Source of the DNA: Eubacteriales bacterium
Lineage (GTDB): Bacteria; Bacillota; Clostridia; Oscillospirales; Butyricicoccaceae
DNA length: 64,000 bases
Assembly: GCA_030540435.1 (NCBI GenBank)
Contig: JAUNWG010000001.1
Location: 1 to 64,000 of the forward strand
Direction: 5' to 3'
A program made the translations under genes and the position numbers. The notes under the pieces were generated by a model. That model did no database searches. It saw only the letters and a list, made by a program, of their open reading frames with translations, and had not been told where the DNA came from. Below, piece by piece: positions 23,642 to 31,906 of this stretch. Every line of letters starts with the position of its first letter. Position 1 is the stretch's first letter.

Positions 23642-24353
23642 GGACTTAAAGAAGAGCTTTGGCGAGCTTGAGGTTTTAAAAGGGATCGATTGCCATGTCC
23701 ATCCGGGCGAGTGCGTTGTTGTCATCGGGCCGTCTGGCTCCGGCAAGAGCACATTCCTGCGCTGCCTGAACCGGTTGGAGGAACCATCCGGCGGCGAAAT
23801 TGTTTTCGACGGGCAGAATGTTGTGGACAGGTCAAATGATATCAATAAGATCCGCCAGAAGCTGAGCATGGTATTCCAGCATTTCAATCTGTTCAACCAT
23901 TTGACGGTGGAACAAAATCTGACGCTTGCGCCGGTGAAGCAGAAGCTGATGAATGAAGCGGAAGCGAAGAAAAAGGCGATGGAGCTGCTCACCCGTGTTG
24001 GGTTGGAGGAAAAGGCGGATAATTATCCGGCACAGCTTTCCGGTGGTCAGAAGCAGCGTGTTGCCATTGTGCGTTCGCTGATGATGAACCCAAAGGCGAT
24101 TTTGTTTGATGAGCCGACAAGTGCACTTGACCCGGAAATGGTCGGTGAAGTTCTGGACGTTATGAAGGCTTTGGCAAAGGAAGGTATGACAATGGTCGTC
24201 GTTACCCATGAGATGGGCTTTGCAAAGGATGTGGCTGACCGCATTATCTTTATGTCGGACGGCTACATTACCGAGGAAGGCACGCCGGAGCAGATATTTG
24301 AGCACCCACAGCAGGAACGTACACAGGCGTTTCTCCGTGCGGTCATGACGTAA
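23628..24353 (+). CDS. Amino-acid ABC transporter ATP-binding protein (GlnQ-like)
   Basis: A 241-residue ATPase that powers the upstream GlnP-like fusion. It has the Walker [11 protein letters not shown]-loop [12 protein letters not shown], signature LSGGQKQR, Walker [14 protein letters not shown] and H-loop VVTHEM, all typical of the polar amino-acid uptake subfamily. It starts at GTG 23628 after AAAGGAGGCTGCGTCAGA, inside the end of the permease gene, so translation is coupled. The terminator follows at once, so the transporter is a two-gene operon. Confidence 0.95.
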   Translation: MIIVKDLKKSFGELEVLKGIDCHVHPGECVVVIGPSGSGKSTFLRCLNRLEEPSGGEIVFDGQNVVDRSNDINKIRQKLSMVFQHFNLFNHLTVEQNLTLAPVKQKLMNEAEAKKKAMELLTRVGLEEKADNYPAQLSGGQKQRVAIVRSLMMNPKAILFDEPTSALDPEMVGEVLDVMKALAKEGMTMVVVTHEMGFAKDVADRIIFMSDGYITEEGTPEQIFEHPQQERTQAFLRAVMT

Positions 24354-24365
24354 GGAAAAATAGAA

Positions 24366-24398
24366 TAAAAGGGCGGCTGCAATATGCCGTCCTTTTTG
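24366..24398 (+). terminator. Terminator of the ABC transporter operon
   Basis: AAAGGGCGGC pairs with GCCGTCCTTT across a short loop, followed by more T. Confidence 0.8.
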
Positions 24399-24439
24399 TT
24401 ATACTGGATATGTAAATGAAAGTACGGGGAGGAAGGAAC

Positions 24440-24757
24440 ATGGAAATCAGAAGGATGGACTGTAAGGGGTGCAGCAATGGCTGCCCGCTGACGGTAACCG
24501 TTGAACAGCAAGAGGTGGTTGACGTCACAGGGAACTGCTGCCACAGAGGGATTGCAAGTGCGAAAGCACAGTTGAAGAGTGTACAGCAGCAGTGGCAGCA
24601 GCCCGGCAGATATTCTGGTCGGAGAAATATTTTTTGCAGTGGTTGCAGCAACCGCTGTTTGCTGACTGTGACGGTACTGGATGGCGTGGTGCACAGCCTG
24701 ACTGGGGAGGGCTGCCGCAGGGGTATCATCAGTGCGAGGAAGCAGCTGGAAAAATAA
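24440..24757 (+). CDS. Tandem DUF1667-like cysteine-motif protein
   Basis: A 105-residue protein with two copies of the same unit. Each has CxxCxxxC followed by LTVTV and then a C..RGI motif. Unit 1 is CKGCSNGCPLTVTVE with VTGNCCHRGIASAKAQL. Unit 2 is CSGCSNRCLLTVTVLDG with LTGEGCRRGIISARKQL. This resembles DUF1667, usually a single unit of about 110 residues beside glycerol-3-phosphate or FAD-dependent oxidoreductase genes; here it stands alone. Metal or iron-sulfur binding is likely from the cysteines, but function is unknown. Start at 24440 follows GGGGAGGAAGGAAC. Confidence 0.65.
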   Translation: MEIRRMDCKGCSNGCPLTVTVEQQEVVDVTGNCCHRGIASAKAQLKSVQQQWQQPGRYSGRRNIFCSGCSNRCLLTVTVLDGVVHSLTGEGCRRGIISARKQLEK

Positions 24758-24814
24758 AAATCATGCGGACGTAGAGCCACGTAAGCGGGCTGCTCCTGTC
24801 ATGTCGATATTTGT

Positions 24815-24843
24815 CACCAAAGGGCTTGTTGCCACATAGAATA
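24815..24843 (+). promoter_or_regulatory. Sigma-K-like promoter of the YmaF-like gene
   Basis: CACC (24815-24818), a 16-base spacer and CATAGAATA (24835-24843) match the Bacillus sigma-K pattern of mACm and CATAnnnTA. This suggests expression late in the mother cell. Confidence 0.6.
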
Positions 24844-24891
24844 AAACAGAGGCAATCATTGCCTCAAATTTAAAGCAGGGGGCACTGTTTT

Positions 24892-25482
24892 ATGGATTAC
24901 GGTCTTTTACAGGGCAGATTCAACGGCGAAGACAGCGTATCGTTCGCGTTCGGTAAAAGAAGCGGTGATTGCGGCTGTGGCGATAAGGACAAAGGCAAGG
25001 AGAAGGGCTGTGGCTGTGACGACCACGGCAGAAACAATGGCCGTGGCCGTGATGACGACGGCAGAAACAATGGCTGCGGCTGTGATGACCACGGCAGAAA
25101 AAATGACTGTGGCTGTGGCTACGGAGATAACGGCAATGACAGAGGGAACGGCCGCAAACAGCGGCACGTGCATGAGGTCGTTGGCAGCACACAGATCGAG
25201 GGTTGCTGCGACGAGGCGCATAACCACCGCTTTGCAACCGTAAGCGGTGAGGCGATCCCGAAGGGCTGCGATGACCATGTACACGAAATCTGTTTCCGCA
25301 CAGACTCTACGGATGGGCATTGTCACGAGTTCAAGGGCAAGACCGGCGGTGCTATTGACGTTGGCGACGGACGCCACGTGCATTTTGCTGAGGCAAAGAC
25401 GGATGAGGCAGATGGACACAAACATTGCTTCCGTGTAGCTTCTCTCATTGACGACCCGATCGGCAAGTGCAAGAAAGACTAA
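24892..25482 (+). CDS. YmaF-family His- and Cys-rich protein, probable spore-surface component
   Basis: A 196-residue protein. The N-terminal part (about 25-90) is a low-complexity Gly/Asp/Cys/Arg repeat (GCGCDDHGRNNG and variants). The C-terminal half carries spaced His pairs (RQHVHEVVGS-like, EAHNHRFATVSG, DDHVHEICF, DGHCHEFKG, RHVHFAEAKT, DGHKHCFRVAS) typical of YmaF. These are likely metal sites. The sigma-K-like promoter fits a late spore coat role, by inference. The ATG lies after GCAGGGGGCACTGTTTT. A hairpin GAGGCAATCATTGCCTC sits in the leader. Confidence 0.75.
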   Translation: MDYGLLQGRFNGEDSVSFAFGKRSGDCGCGDKDKGKEKGCGCDDHGRNNGRGRDDDGRNNGCGCDDHGRKNDCGCGYGDNGNDRGNGRKQRHVHEVVGSTQIEGCCDEAHNHRFATVSGEAIPKGCDDHVHEICFRTDSTDGHCHEFKGKTGGAIDVGDGRHVHFAEAKTDEADGHKHCFRVASLIDDPIGKCKKD

Positions 25483-25489
25483 CAGCACA

Positions 25490-25525
25490 CAAAAAGGGGC
25501 AGTCCCGTACGGGACTGCCCTGTTG
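25490..25525. terminator. Convergent terminator between the YmaF-like and DD-carboxypeptidase genes
   Basis: GGGCAGTCCC-GTAC-GGGACTGCCC (25497-25520) is a perfect stem. The T run (CTTTTTG) is on the minus strand, with TGTTGTT on the plus strand. Confidence 0.85.
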
Positions 25526-25539
25526 TTATCGTACTACGT

Positions 25540-27132
25540 TTATTTTCTGCGGTTTTGCTTCCTGCGCTTTTGTGCAAGACGGCGTTTCTTATTGCGGCGG
25601 TTGCGACCTGCAATGAACGAAAGGATCAGATACAGGACGAAAACCGCGATAATAATGATGACAGCGATGCGTACCGGCATCAGGCTGAAGAATTTTGCAA
25701 TTTCATCGAGCGCATACAGGATGGGGGAGCGCTTGACCTCCGTCAGCGAGACCAGATCGGCGGACGCACATTCCATGCCTTGGTAGGAATAGGTGACTGT
25801 GCCGAGCTTTTCTCCCTTGGCGATCGGTGCATCATAGCTGTCTTCTACAGAGATATCGACGTCCAGTTCGCTCGGATCAAGCCCGTCCGGCACCAGCACT
25901 GGGACATCCTCGGAGGTGACAAGTGTTACATGGTCTGTGCCGCGTCCAAGGCGGACCGGGCATTCCGTAACAGCCTCGCCGGATTCCGTCGCGGTCAGCA
26001 TGCTGAAATTATCAAATGCCCATTCAAACATGCGGCGCGTCTCAGTAAAGCTGCCCGCATATTCCTCGCCGGCCTTTGCGCCGAGCACAACGGAATAATA
26101 CGTATAGCCGCTCTGCTTTGCATACGAAACAAGGCAATAGCCAGCCGGTGTGGTATGACCGGTCTTGATGCCGTAGCAGTTGTCGTAGTAAATGGAAGAA
26201 TAACTGCTCAGGATCAGGGAATTGGTGGTATAAATGATGCGCTCGGCATTCATATTGGACGCCGGGAGCTTTTTCTGCGCCGTATTGACGACTGTGGCAA
26301 AGGTGGAATTTTGCATGGCCTGCTGCGCAATGAGATACAGGTCATAGGCGCAGGTGTAATGGTTTTCGTTATGTAAGCCGTTCGGGTTTACAAAGTGCGT
26401 ATTGACACAGCCAAGCTCCTTGGCGCGGTCGTTCATCATGGAGACAAACTGGTCTACAGAACCGCCTACGGTACGTGCCAGCGCATTGGCAGCTTCGTTG
26501 CCGGAGGGGAGCATCAGACAGTACAGCAGGTTTTCGACTGTGATCTTTTCACCGACCTTCAGACCGGCGTTGCTTGCACCGTTGTTGACGTCGGTAAAAT
26601 CCTCTTCCTGCATTGTGACAACAGTATCCAAGCTGCATTTTTCCAGCGCCAGCAGAGCGGTCATGATCTTCGTACAGGAAGCCGGATATCTCTTTTCCTT
26701 TTCATTGTCTGCATGGACAATTTCGCCGGTTTCCGCATTGACCAGGATAGAAGCCTCTGCATCTACGGTGATCGTCGGCATACGGACATTGCCGTTTTCA
26801 TCCACGGAGGACGTCTGGTTTTCCGGTTCCTCCTGCGCGGGCTGCTGTGCGGCAGTATCGTCGGCAGGTGTGGCAGTGTCTGCGCCCTCTGCCGGGGTTT
26901 CCGTACCGTCTGTACCGGCGGCGTCCGTTGCGGGGGTCGCAGCATCCGGCTGGGTATTGGCATCCGCACCGTCTGTACCCGACTGCTCCGGCGCAGTAGT
27001 ATCTGTGGTCTGGGTCGTCGTTGTGGGATTTTCAGCAGTATCCGGCTCCGGCTCGGCAAAGGAAGGAACTGCCGTACCGGCAAGCAGTACCACCGAGAGC
27101 AGCAGGGCTGCAAGCTGTTTATTCGTCTTCAT
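25540..27132 (-). CDS. D-alanyl-D-alanine carboxypeptidase (DacF-like PBP)
   Basis: A 530-residue class C low-molecular-weight penicillin-binding protein that trims peptidoglycan pentapeptides outside the membrane. It has a signal peptide (ALLLSVVLLAGTAVPSFA) and an unusually long Thr/Asp/Ala/Pro linker (about 28-120). The peptidase domain carries YPASCTKIM (SxxK), LPSGNEAANALA (SxN) and GIKTGHTTPAGY (KTG). A PBP5-type C-terminal domain, one membrane helix (VRIAVIIIIAVFVLYLILSF) and a very basic tail follow. Start at 27132 follows GAGGAGCCTGAAA and overlaps the end of the upstream gene by 14 bp, indicating one operon. Confidence 0.93.
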   Translation of the reverse strand: MKTNKQLAALLLSVVLLAGTAVPSFAEPEPDTAENPTTTTQTTDTTAPEQSGTDGADANTQPDAATPATDAAGTDGTETPAEGADTATPADDTAAQQPAQEEPENQTSSVDENGNVRMPTITVDAEASILVNAETGEIVHADNEKEKRYPASCTKIMTALLALEKCSLDTVVTMQEEDFTDVNNGASNAGLKVGEKITVENLLYCLMLPSGNEAANALARTVGGSVDQFVSMMNDRAKELGCVNTHFVNPNGLHNENHYTCAYDLYLIAQQAMQNSTFATVVNTAQKKLPASNMNAERIIYTTNSLILSSYSSIYYDNCYGIKTGHTTPAGYCLVSYAKQSGYTYYSVVLGAKAGEEYAGSFTETRRMFEWAFDNFSMLTATESGEAVTECPVRLGRGTDHVTLVTSEDVPVLVPDGLDPSELDVDISVEDSYDAPIAKGEKLGTVTYSYQGMECASADLVSLTEVKRSPILYALDEIAKFFSLMPVRIAVIIIIAVFVLYLILSFIAGRNRRNKKRRLAQKRRKQNRRK

Positions 27133-27583
27133 TTTCAGGCTCCTCATGGGTTTCTTCCGGTATATCCGGTTCGGTTTGTTCTGCGGGTTCATCCGACGCA
27201 GCGTTGTCCGGCTCCGGTGCCGTGGCAGGCGCATCATCATCCTCCCAAAGATCGGCAAATTGGCTGAGATCATCGGAGATCAGCGGCTTGTGCGGGAGAT
27301 CGGCGGGCTTGTCCTGCGGCTTGGGGTCGGCGGGCGCGTCGGTTTCGTTTTCCTCAAAGAAGAAATCATCAGCGGTAAACCGTCCGCGGATGCGGGCAGG
27401 CTTTGGTGGCCTGCGGCGCAGGGCGTCATATTCAAACCGGCGGCAGCTGCCTGCCATGGCGACGATGCCGCGGTAATCACATACGCCCTGATATTCATTG
27501 TCCGGCTTGCAGTGCGCGCAATATGCGCAGTGCGGTTCGATGGACTCGTTATATAAGCAGTTCCTTCGGAACAGATTGAACAT
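27119..27583 (-). CDS. Cys-cluster protein with acidic tail, unknown function
   Basis: A 154-residue protein. The N-terminal 55 residues carry a compact cysteine cluster (HCAYCAHCKPDN, GVCDYRGIV, GSCRRFEYD) likely to bind zinc. The rest is disordered, rich in Pro, Asp and Glu (PEPDNAASDEPAEQTEPDIP). I know no function. It is translationally coupled to the DD-carboxypeptidase gene and starts at 27583 behind AAAGGAGAATTTCC. Confidence 0.7.
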   Translation of the reverse strand: MFNLFRRNCLYNESIEPHCAYCAHCKPDNEYQGVCDYRGIVAMAGSCRRFEYDALRRRPPKPARIRGRFTADDFFFEENETDAPADPKPQDKPADLPHKPLISDDLSQFADLWEDDDAPATAPEPDNAASDEPAEQTEPDIPEETHEEPENEDE

Positions 27584-27715
27584 GGAAATTCTCCTTTTCA
27601 CAGCATAGGGCACTATTTCAATATTATAGCGCATATCGCCCGCGGTTTCCAGATGTATTCGGCGAAAAATATCGCCAAAAAACAGCTTCCGGCATGTGGA
27701 AATCTCGGTGCAGTC

Positions 27716-28699
27716 CTATACCGGACAGGGAAGCAGGCGGAGCAGGAGGATGCACAGCAGCGCCGCAAGGCAAGCGTGCAGACATTTGCCGCGGATACAC
27801 CGGGAGATACGCAGTCCTTCTGCGGCAGCGGCGGACTGGAACAGGACAGACGCCCCGCCAAATGCGCATAAAAAGGAAACAGCTGTCAGCCGGGCCGCTG
27901 TTGTTCCTGCTGCGCCGGTTATACCGGCAAGTCCCTGTGTCAGCTCTGCGCAACCGGTGAGTAGTGCAAGTGTGCCGCTTTCCGAAAGGCCGAGTGGGGA
28001 AAAGAGCGGCGCGGCGGCGCGGCACAAGGCAGGAAGCAGACCGGTCAGCCGAAGCAGGCATAATATGATCGAAAAGAACAGGATAAACGCCGAAACCATC
28101 AGGCAGGAGCGGCCTGCGGACAGAACTGACTGCGTCAAACAGCGGAAAAACGGGATGTCCTCTGACTGTGTCTGCTTGTGTACGGTAGGCGGACAGGCCT
28201 TCGGGCGGAATAATACGGCGGCCAGCAGGGCGGAGCAGATGTGTACGGCATACAAAAACAGTCCGGCGCGCAGGGAATGGAACAATCCGCCGCCGCACAT
28301 GCCGATGAGGAAGGCAGGGCCGGTGTTGTTGCATACGGACAGCAGCGCTTCCGCTTCGGACTGGGAGCAGGCACCGCTGCGCCATAGCTCTGCCGCCATG
28401 CACGCCCCGGCAGGATAGCCGCCAAGAAAGCCGAGCACAAGTGCCGCAGCTCCGCAGCCCGGCAGATGGAAGATGCGCCGCGTGAGCGGTGACAATAGGT
28501 TCCCAAGCGATTGCGCCATGCCGCAGGAAACAGCCAGTGAGCTGGCGGCAAAAAACGGGAACAGCGACGGCACCGCCGAACGGAGGCATAGCTCGATTGC
28601 CGCCCGCACGGCATCGGCACAGTCTGCGGAATACCAACACAGCAGCGTGAGGAATGCTGTACAGCCGGCGTAAGTGAGCAGACGCCGCATACAAATCAC
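27716..28699 (-). CDS. ylbJ: YlbJ/SpoVV-like sporulation membrane protein
   Basis: A 327-residue membrane protein with 8-10 helices and the nucleoside-recognition (Gate) domain pattern (SLFPFFAASSLAVSCG, GFLGGYPAGACMAAEL, NNTGPAFLIGMCGGGLF). In Bacillus, YlbJ (SpoVV) moves dipicolinic acid across the outer forespore membrane. It is somewhat shorter than Bacillus YlbJ (about 400). I chose GTG 28699 (AAGGAG, 7-base gap); ATG 28690 is an alternative. It is divergent from yqfC, another sporulation gene. The downstream 130 bp before the Cys-cluster gene hold nothing recognised. Confidence 0.85.
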   Translation of the reverse strand: MICMRRLLTYAGCTAFLTLLCWYSADCADAVRAAIELCLRSAVPSLFPFFAASSLAVSCGMAQSLGNLLSPLTRRIFHLPGCGAAALVLGFLGGYPAGACMAAELWRSGACSQSEAEALLSVCNNTGPAFLIGMCGGGLFHSLRAGLFLYAVHICSALLAAVLFRPKACPPTVHKQTQSEDIPFFRCLTQSVLSAGRSCLMVSAFILFFSIILCLLRLTGLLPALCRAAAPLFSPLGLSESGTLALLTGCAELTQGLAGITGAAGTTAARLTAVSFLCAFGGASVLFQSAAAAEGLRISRCIRGKCLHACLAALLCILLLRLLPCPV

Positions 28700-28821
28700 C
28701 GCCTTTCTCCTTCATCCTATCGAAAAAAGGCAACAAACATGCCTGCAACGCATACAAATTTCAAAAAAGCAGGCGCTATCTGGTTTTCTGATACGCCATG
28801 GTTCCGAAAGGGGGCGGCGCG

Positions 28822-29061
28822 GTGGAGCGCGGGAAACTGCCGCATATGAACGGCCCGGTGATCGAGCTGGATGCGAACCGGAGCATTGTCATTGCCGGAA
28901 AGTGTGCGATCACATTGTACAGCGAGACAGAGATGCGCGTGCAGTGCGGGCGGCTGACGATCCGTGTCAGCGGGGACGGGCTGGAACTGTGCACACTGGA
29001 TGAAAACGAACTGTCCATCATCGGGCTGATCGCTGAGGTGGGCTTTTTGTCCGGAACGTAG
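28822..29061 (+). CDS. yqfC: Sporulation protein YqfC (YabP/YqfC family)
   Basis: A 79-residue beta-rich protein with the family core IELDANRSIVIAGKCAITLY and LTIRVSGDGLELCTLDENEL. YqfC is made in the mother cell under sigma-E in Bacillus and is needed for efficient sporulation; its molecular role is not established. GTG 28822 is favoured because AAAGGGGG lies 7 bases upstream. ATG 28798 is in frame but has no ribosome site. It is followed after 16 bp by yqfD, the usual partner. Confidence 0.85.
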   Translation: MERGKLPHMNGPVIELDANRSIVIAGKCAITLYSETEMRVQCGRLTIRVSGDGLELCTLDENELSIIGLIAEVGFLSGT

Positions 29062-29077
29062 GGGAAGGAGGGATGCA

Positions 29078-30322
29078 ATGGTTTCTGACTGGATCCGCCT
29101 GTGCGGCGGCATGTTGGATATCCGGGTGCGCGGTGCGGAGCTGGAACGGTTTTTAAACCTGTGTGCGCGCAAGCGCATCCGCCTGCACCGGATGGAGCGC
29201 AAGGACATTGATGAAATGCGGGCATCCATTTCCGTCCGTGATTTTTACCGCCTGTCCCGGCTGCCGCAGCGGACGCGGTGCCGCGTACACATCATCAAGC
29301 GGCGCGGATTGCCCTTTCTGCTGAAGAAGCTGCGGCGGCGGTATGCGCTGTGGGGCGGCCTGCTGCTCATGTGCTTTGTGTGTTATGAGCTGTCCACGCG
29401 GATATGGGTCATACAGGCAGATTTTCCACAGGGTGTGGATGGCTATGCCGTGATGGAGGAGCTGGAACAGCTGGGCATCGGCATTGGGACAAAAAGCGCT
29501 GATATTGACGCCCATGCGGTCAAGGTGCATATGATGACCGCATTGGATGAGCTGAAATTTTTTGCCGTAAATGTGGACGGGAATACCCTGTCCGTCGAAA
29601 CAGCGGCGGCGGAAGACCCGCCGGAAAATGAAAAGGAAAACGGTATCCATGACGTCGTCGCGCTGCGGGACGGCGTGATACAGAAGCAGGTTGTGCGCCG
29701 CGGTACAGAACAGCGGGAGGAAGGCGACGCGGTGCTCAAGGGTGATGTGCTGGTGGATGCGCTGGTCGAGCCAAAGGAGGAGCTGTACAGCGTTGGAGGA
29801 AGCCATCTGGTGGACGCCAGCGCGGATATCTGGGCGGCGACGCGGTATTATGTCACGCGCAAAATGCCGCTGGAAGCGGACAAAAAGTACAAAACAGGCG
29901 CGTCGAAAACGCGGTATGCCATATGTTTTGGCAAAACACGGATAAATTTATATTTCAGCAGTAGTCTAACACAGGGGAATTGTGATAGAATAATATCAAC
30001 TGAGACGATCTGGCTCAATGACCATCTGGCGCTCCCGTTGTCGCTGTATTGTGAGACAGTCGAGCTATACACGAGCAAGCGCGTCACGCATACGGCGGAG
30101 GAGCTGCAGGCGAAGCTGGAGTATGGCGCGCGCCGTGCAGTTGAGCAGCAGCTGAACGAGGGGAACATCACCTCCATGCAGGCGGATGCGGCGGAAGAGG
30201 ACGGTGCGGCGGTGCTGCGTGCTGCGGTATGGTGCTATGAACAGATCGGCGAAAGCGTCGAGGACGGCAGGACACAGGCCGACCTGCCGCAGGAGGAGCC
30301 AGAGGAAACAGAGGGATCATAA
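29078..30322 (+). CDS. yqfD: Sporulation protein YqfD
   Basis: A 414-residue membrane-anchored protein. The N-terminal domain (about 1-85) holds RVRGAELERFLNLCARKRI, one transmembrane helix lies at about 90-108 (ALWGGLLLMCFVCYELS), and the large external domain begins with a POTRA-like segment (TRIWVIQADFPQGVDGYAVM). The C-terminus is acidic. YqfD is a sigma-E-controlled sporulation protein paired with YqfC across Firmicutes. The ATG is preceded by GGGGAAGGAGGGATGCA. It heads the housekeeping run phoH-ybeY-era-recO. Confidence 0.9.
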   Translation: MVSDWIRLCGGMLDIRVRGAELERFLNLCARKRIRLHRMERKDIDEMRASISVRDFYRLSRLPQRTRCRVHIIKRRGLPFLLKKLRRRYALWGGLLLMCFVCYELSTRIWVIQADFPQGVDGYAVMEELEQLGIGIGTKSADIDAHAVKVHMMTALDELKFFAVNVDGNTLSVETAAAEDPPENEKENGIHDVVALRDGVIQKQVVRRGTEQREEGDAVLKGDVLVDALVEPKEELYSVGGSHLVDASADIWAATRYYVTRKMPLEADKKYKTGASKTRYAICFGKTRINLYFSSSLTQGNCDRIISTETIWLNDHLALPLSLYCETVELYTSKRVTHTAEELQAKLEYGARRAVEQQLNEGNITSMQADAAEEDGAAVLRAAVWCYEQIGESVEDGRTQADLPQEEPEETEGS

Positions 30323-30354
30323 AAGCTGTAAAAACAAGGAGAGCGAAAACATAT

Positions 30355-31362
30355 ATGGCAGAAACGACCATGCACATCGATTCGATCGACCTGATTATGG
30401 GAATCTTCGGTGCATTTGATGAAAATATGAAGGTGCTGGAAAAAGCGCTGGATGTCACCGTGCTCAGCCGGGAAAATGAGCTGAAGGTCACGGGCAGTGA
30501 CCCGGAGCACGTAGAGCTGGCAATGAAGACCATCCAGTCGCTGATGCAGCTGGCGGAGCGCGGCGAGAGCATCGGCACGCAGACTGTGCAGTATGTGCTC
30601 GGGCTGGTAAAGGACGGACGGCAGAATCAGGTGTCTGAGATCGGGCGCGACGTTGTTTGCATCACGGCAAAGGGCAAGCCGGTCAAGGCGAAGACATTGG
30701 GGCAGAAGCGCTATATGGATGCGATGCGCACGCATACCGTCACCATCGGCATCGGCCCGGCGGGCACGGGTAAGACCTATCTCGCTGTAGCAGCAGCGGT
30801 GGCGGCCTTCCGCGACAAGCAGATCAGCCGCATTATTTTGACGCGCCCTGCGGTAGAGGCGGGCGAAAAGCTGGGCTTCCTGCCGGGCGACCTGCAAAGC
30901 AAGGTCGACCCATACCTGCGCCCGCTGTATGACGGTCTGTTTGATATGATGGGTGCGGAAACCTTCAACAAGCTGCTTGAGCGCGGCAGCATCGAGGTTG
31001 CGCCGCTGGCATACATGCGCGGACGCACGCTGGACGATTCGTTTATCATTCTGGATGAAGCGCAGAACACCACGCCGGAGCAGATGAAGATGTTTTTGAC
31101 GCGTATCGGCTTTGGCTCCAAGGCGGTCGTCACCGGCGATATCACGCAGATCGACCTGCCGGGCGACCGCGTGAGCGGCTTGAAGGAAGCGATCAAGGTA
31201 TTGAAAAACGTCGAGGATATCGCGCAGTGCACGCTGACCGACCGCGACGTTGTGCGCCATGAACTGGTGCAGCGCATTGTACGCGCGTATGAAAAGTATG
31301 AACAGCAGAAGGTCCTGCGTCAGGTGAAGGACACCCCGAAGCGCAGACCGGCGAAAAAGTAA
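30355..31362 (+). CDS. phoH: PhoH-family ATPase
   Basis: A 335-residue cytoplasmic protein with an N-terminal KH-like region (about 1-100) and a PhoH ATPase domain carrying Walker A GIGPAGTGKTYLA (about residue 135) and Walker B SFIILDEAQN. The neighbouring TPEQMKMFLTRIGFGSKAVV and GDITQIDLP are family signatures. PhoH proteins are linked to RNA metabolism and nearly always precede ybeY, as here (13 bp). ACAAGGAGAG lies upstream of the ATG. Confidence 0.93.
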   Translation: MAETTMHIDSIDLIMGIFGAFDENMKVLEKALDVTVLSRENELKVTGSDPEHVELAMKTIQSLMQLAERGESIGTQTVQYVLGLVKDGRQNQVSEIGRDVVCITAKGKPVKAKTLGQKRYMDAMRTHTVTIGIGPAGTGKTYLAVAAAVAAFRDKQISRIILTRPAVEAGEKLGFLPGDLQSKVDPYLRPLYDGLFDMMGAETFNKLLERGSIEVAPLAYMRGRTLDDSFIILDEAQNTTPEQMKMFLTRIGFGSKAVVTGDITQIDLPGDRVSGLKEAIKVLKNVEDIAQCTLTDRDVVRHELVQRIVRAYEKYEQQKVLRQVKDTPKRRPAKK

Positions 31363-31375
31363 GGAGGGAAACCGC

Positions 31376-31876
31376 ATGGAACACCGCATCCGTATTACGC
31401 CGGAGGCTGAGGTAGCGGAGCTGGACAGCGTTTGTGAACTGATCACGCGCTGTGCGCAGGCTGCGCTGGAAGCCGAGGGCGCGCCGGAAGGCTGTTTTGT
31501 CGATGTGACTATCGTCGACGGTGACACCATCCGTGAGATCAACCGGGAAAACCGCGGCAAGGACACTGTTACCGACGTGCTGTCCTTCCCGATGCTGGAA
31601 TTTTTCAACGGCGAATGGCCGGAGGATGTCGAGGAGGAGCGCAGCCCGGAGGACGGCTTGCTGTTTCTCGGCGATATGATATTGAATTATGACCGCGCTG
31701 TGGAGCAGGCCGAGGAATACGGACATTCCGTACAGCGGGAATGTGGGTTTTTGACTGTGCATTCCATGCTGCATCTGCTGGGCTATGACCATGAGCGCAG
31801 CGAGGACGAGCGGCAGCTCCAGCGGAAGCAGGAGGAAGCGGTGCTGTCGTCGTTCGGCCTGCTCCGGGAAACCTGA
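31376..31876 (+). CDS. ybeY: Endoribonuclease YbeY (16S rRNA maturation)
   Basis: A 166-residue zinc-dependent endoribonuclease that works in 16S rRNA 3'-end processing and ribosome quality control. The metal site HSMLHLLGYDH (HxxxHxxGYDH) is complete, with TDVLSFPM as the other conserved segment. It has a C-terminal extension of about 15 residues (KQEEAVLSSFGLLRE). AAGGAGGGAAACCGC precedes the ATG. It lies between phoH and era; dgkA and cdd, often found here, are absent. Confidence 0.95.
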   Translation: MEHRIRITPEAEVAELDSVCELITRCAQAALEAEGAPEGCFVDVTIVDGDTIREINRENRGKDTVTDVLSFPMLEFFNGEWPEDVEEERSPEDGLLFLGDMILNYDRAVEQAEEYGHSVQRECGFLTVHSMLHLLGYDHERSEDERQLQRKQEEAVLSSFGLLRET

Positions 31877-31906
31877 TGGATTGAGAAAAATACAAGGAGA
31901 ACATAC

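Noticed and set aside
20210-23992. A 1260-codon open frame on the minus strand across ilvE and the transporter genes
   Set aside because: It is antisense to three genes with clear families, has no ribosome site or domain, and is Cys/Arg/His/Asn-rich low-quality sequence. It results from biased codon use on the other strand.
25021-25140. Direct repeats in the YmaF-like gene as a CRISPR-like array
   Set aside because: The repeats are in frame, encode Gly/Asp/Arg/Cys units and lack regular spacers.
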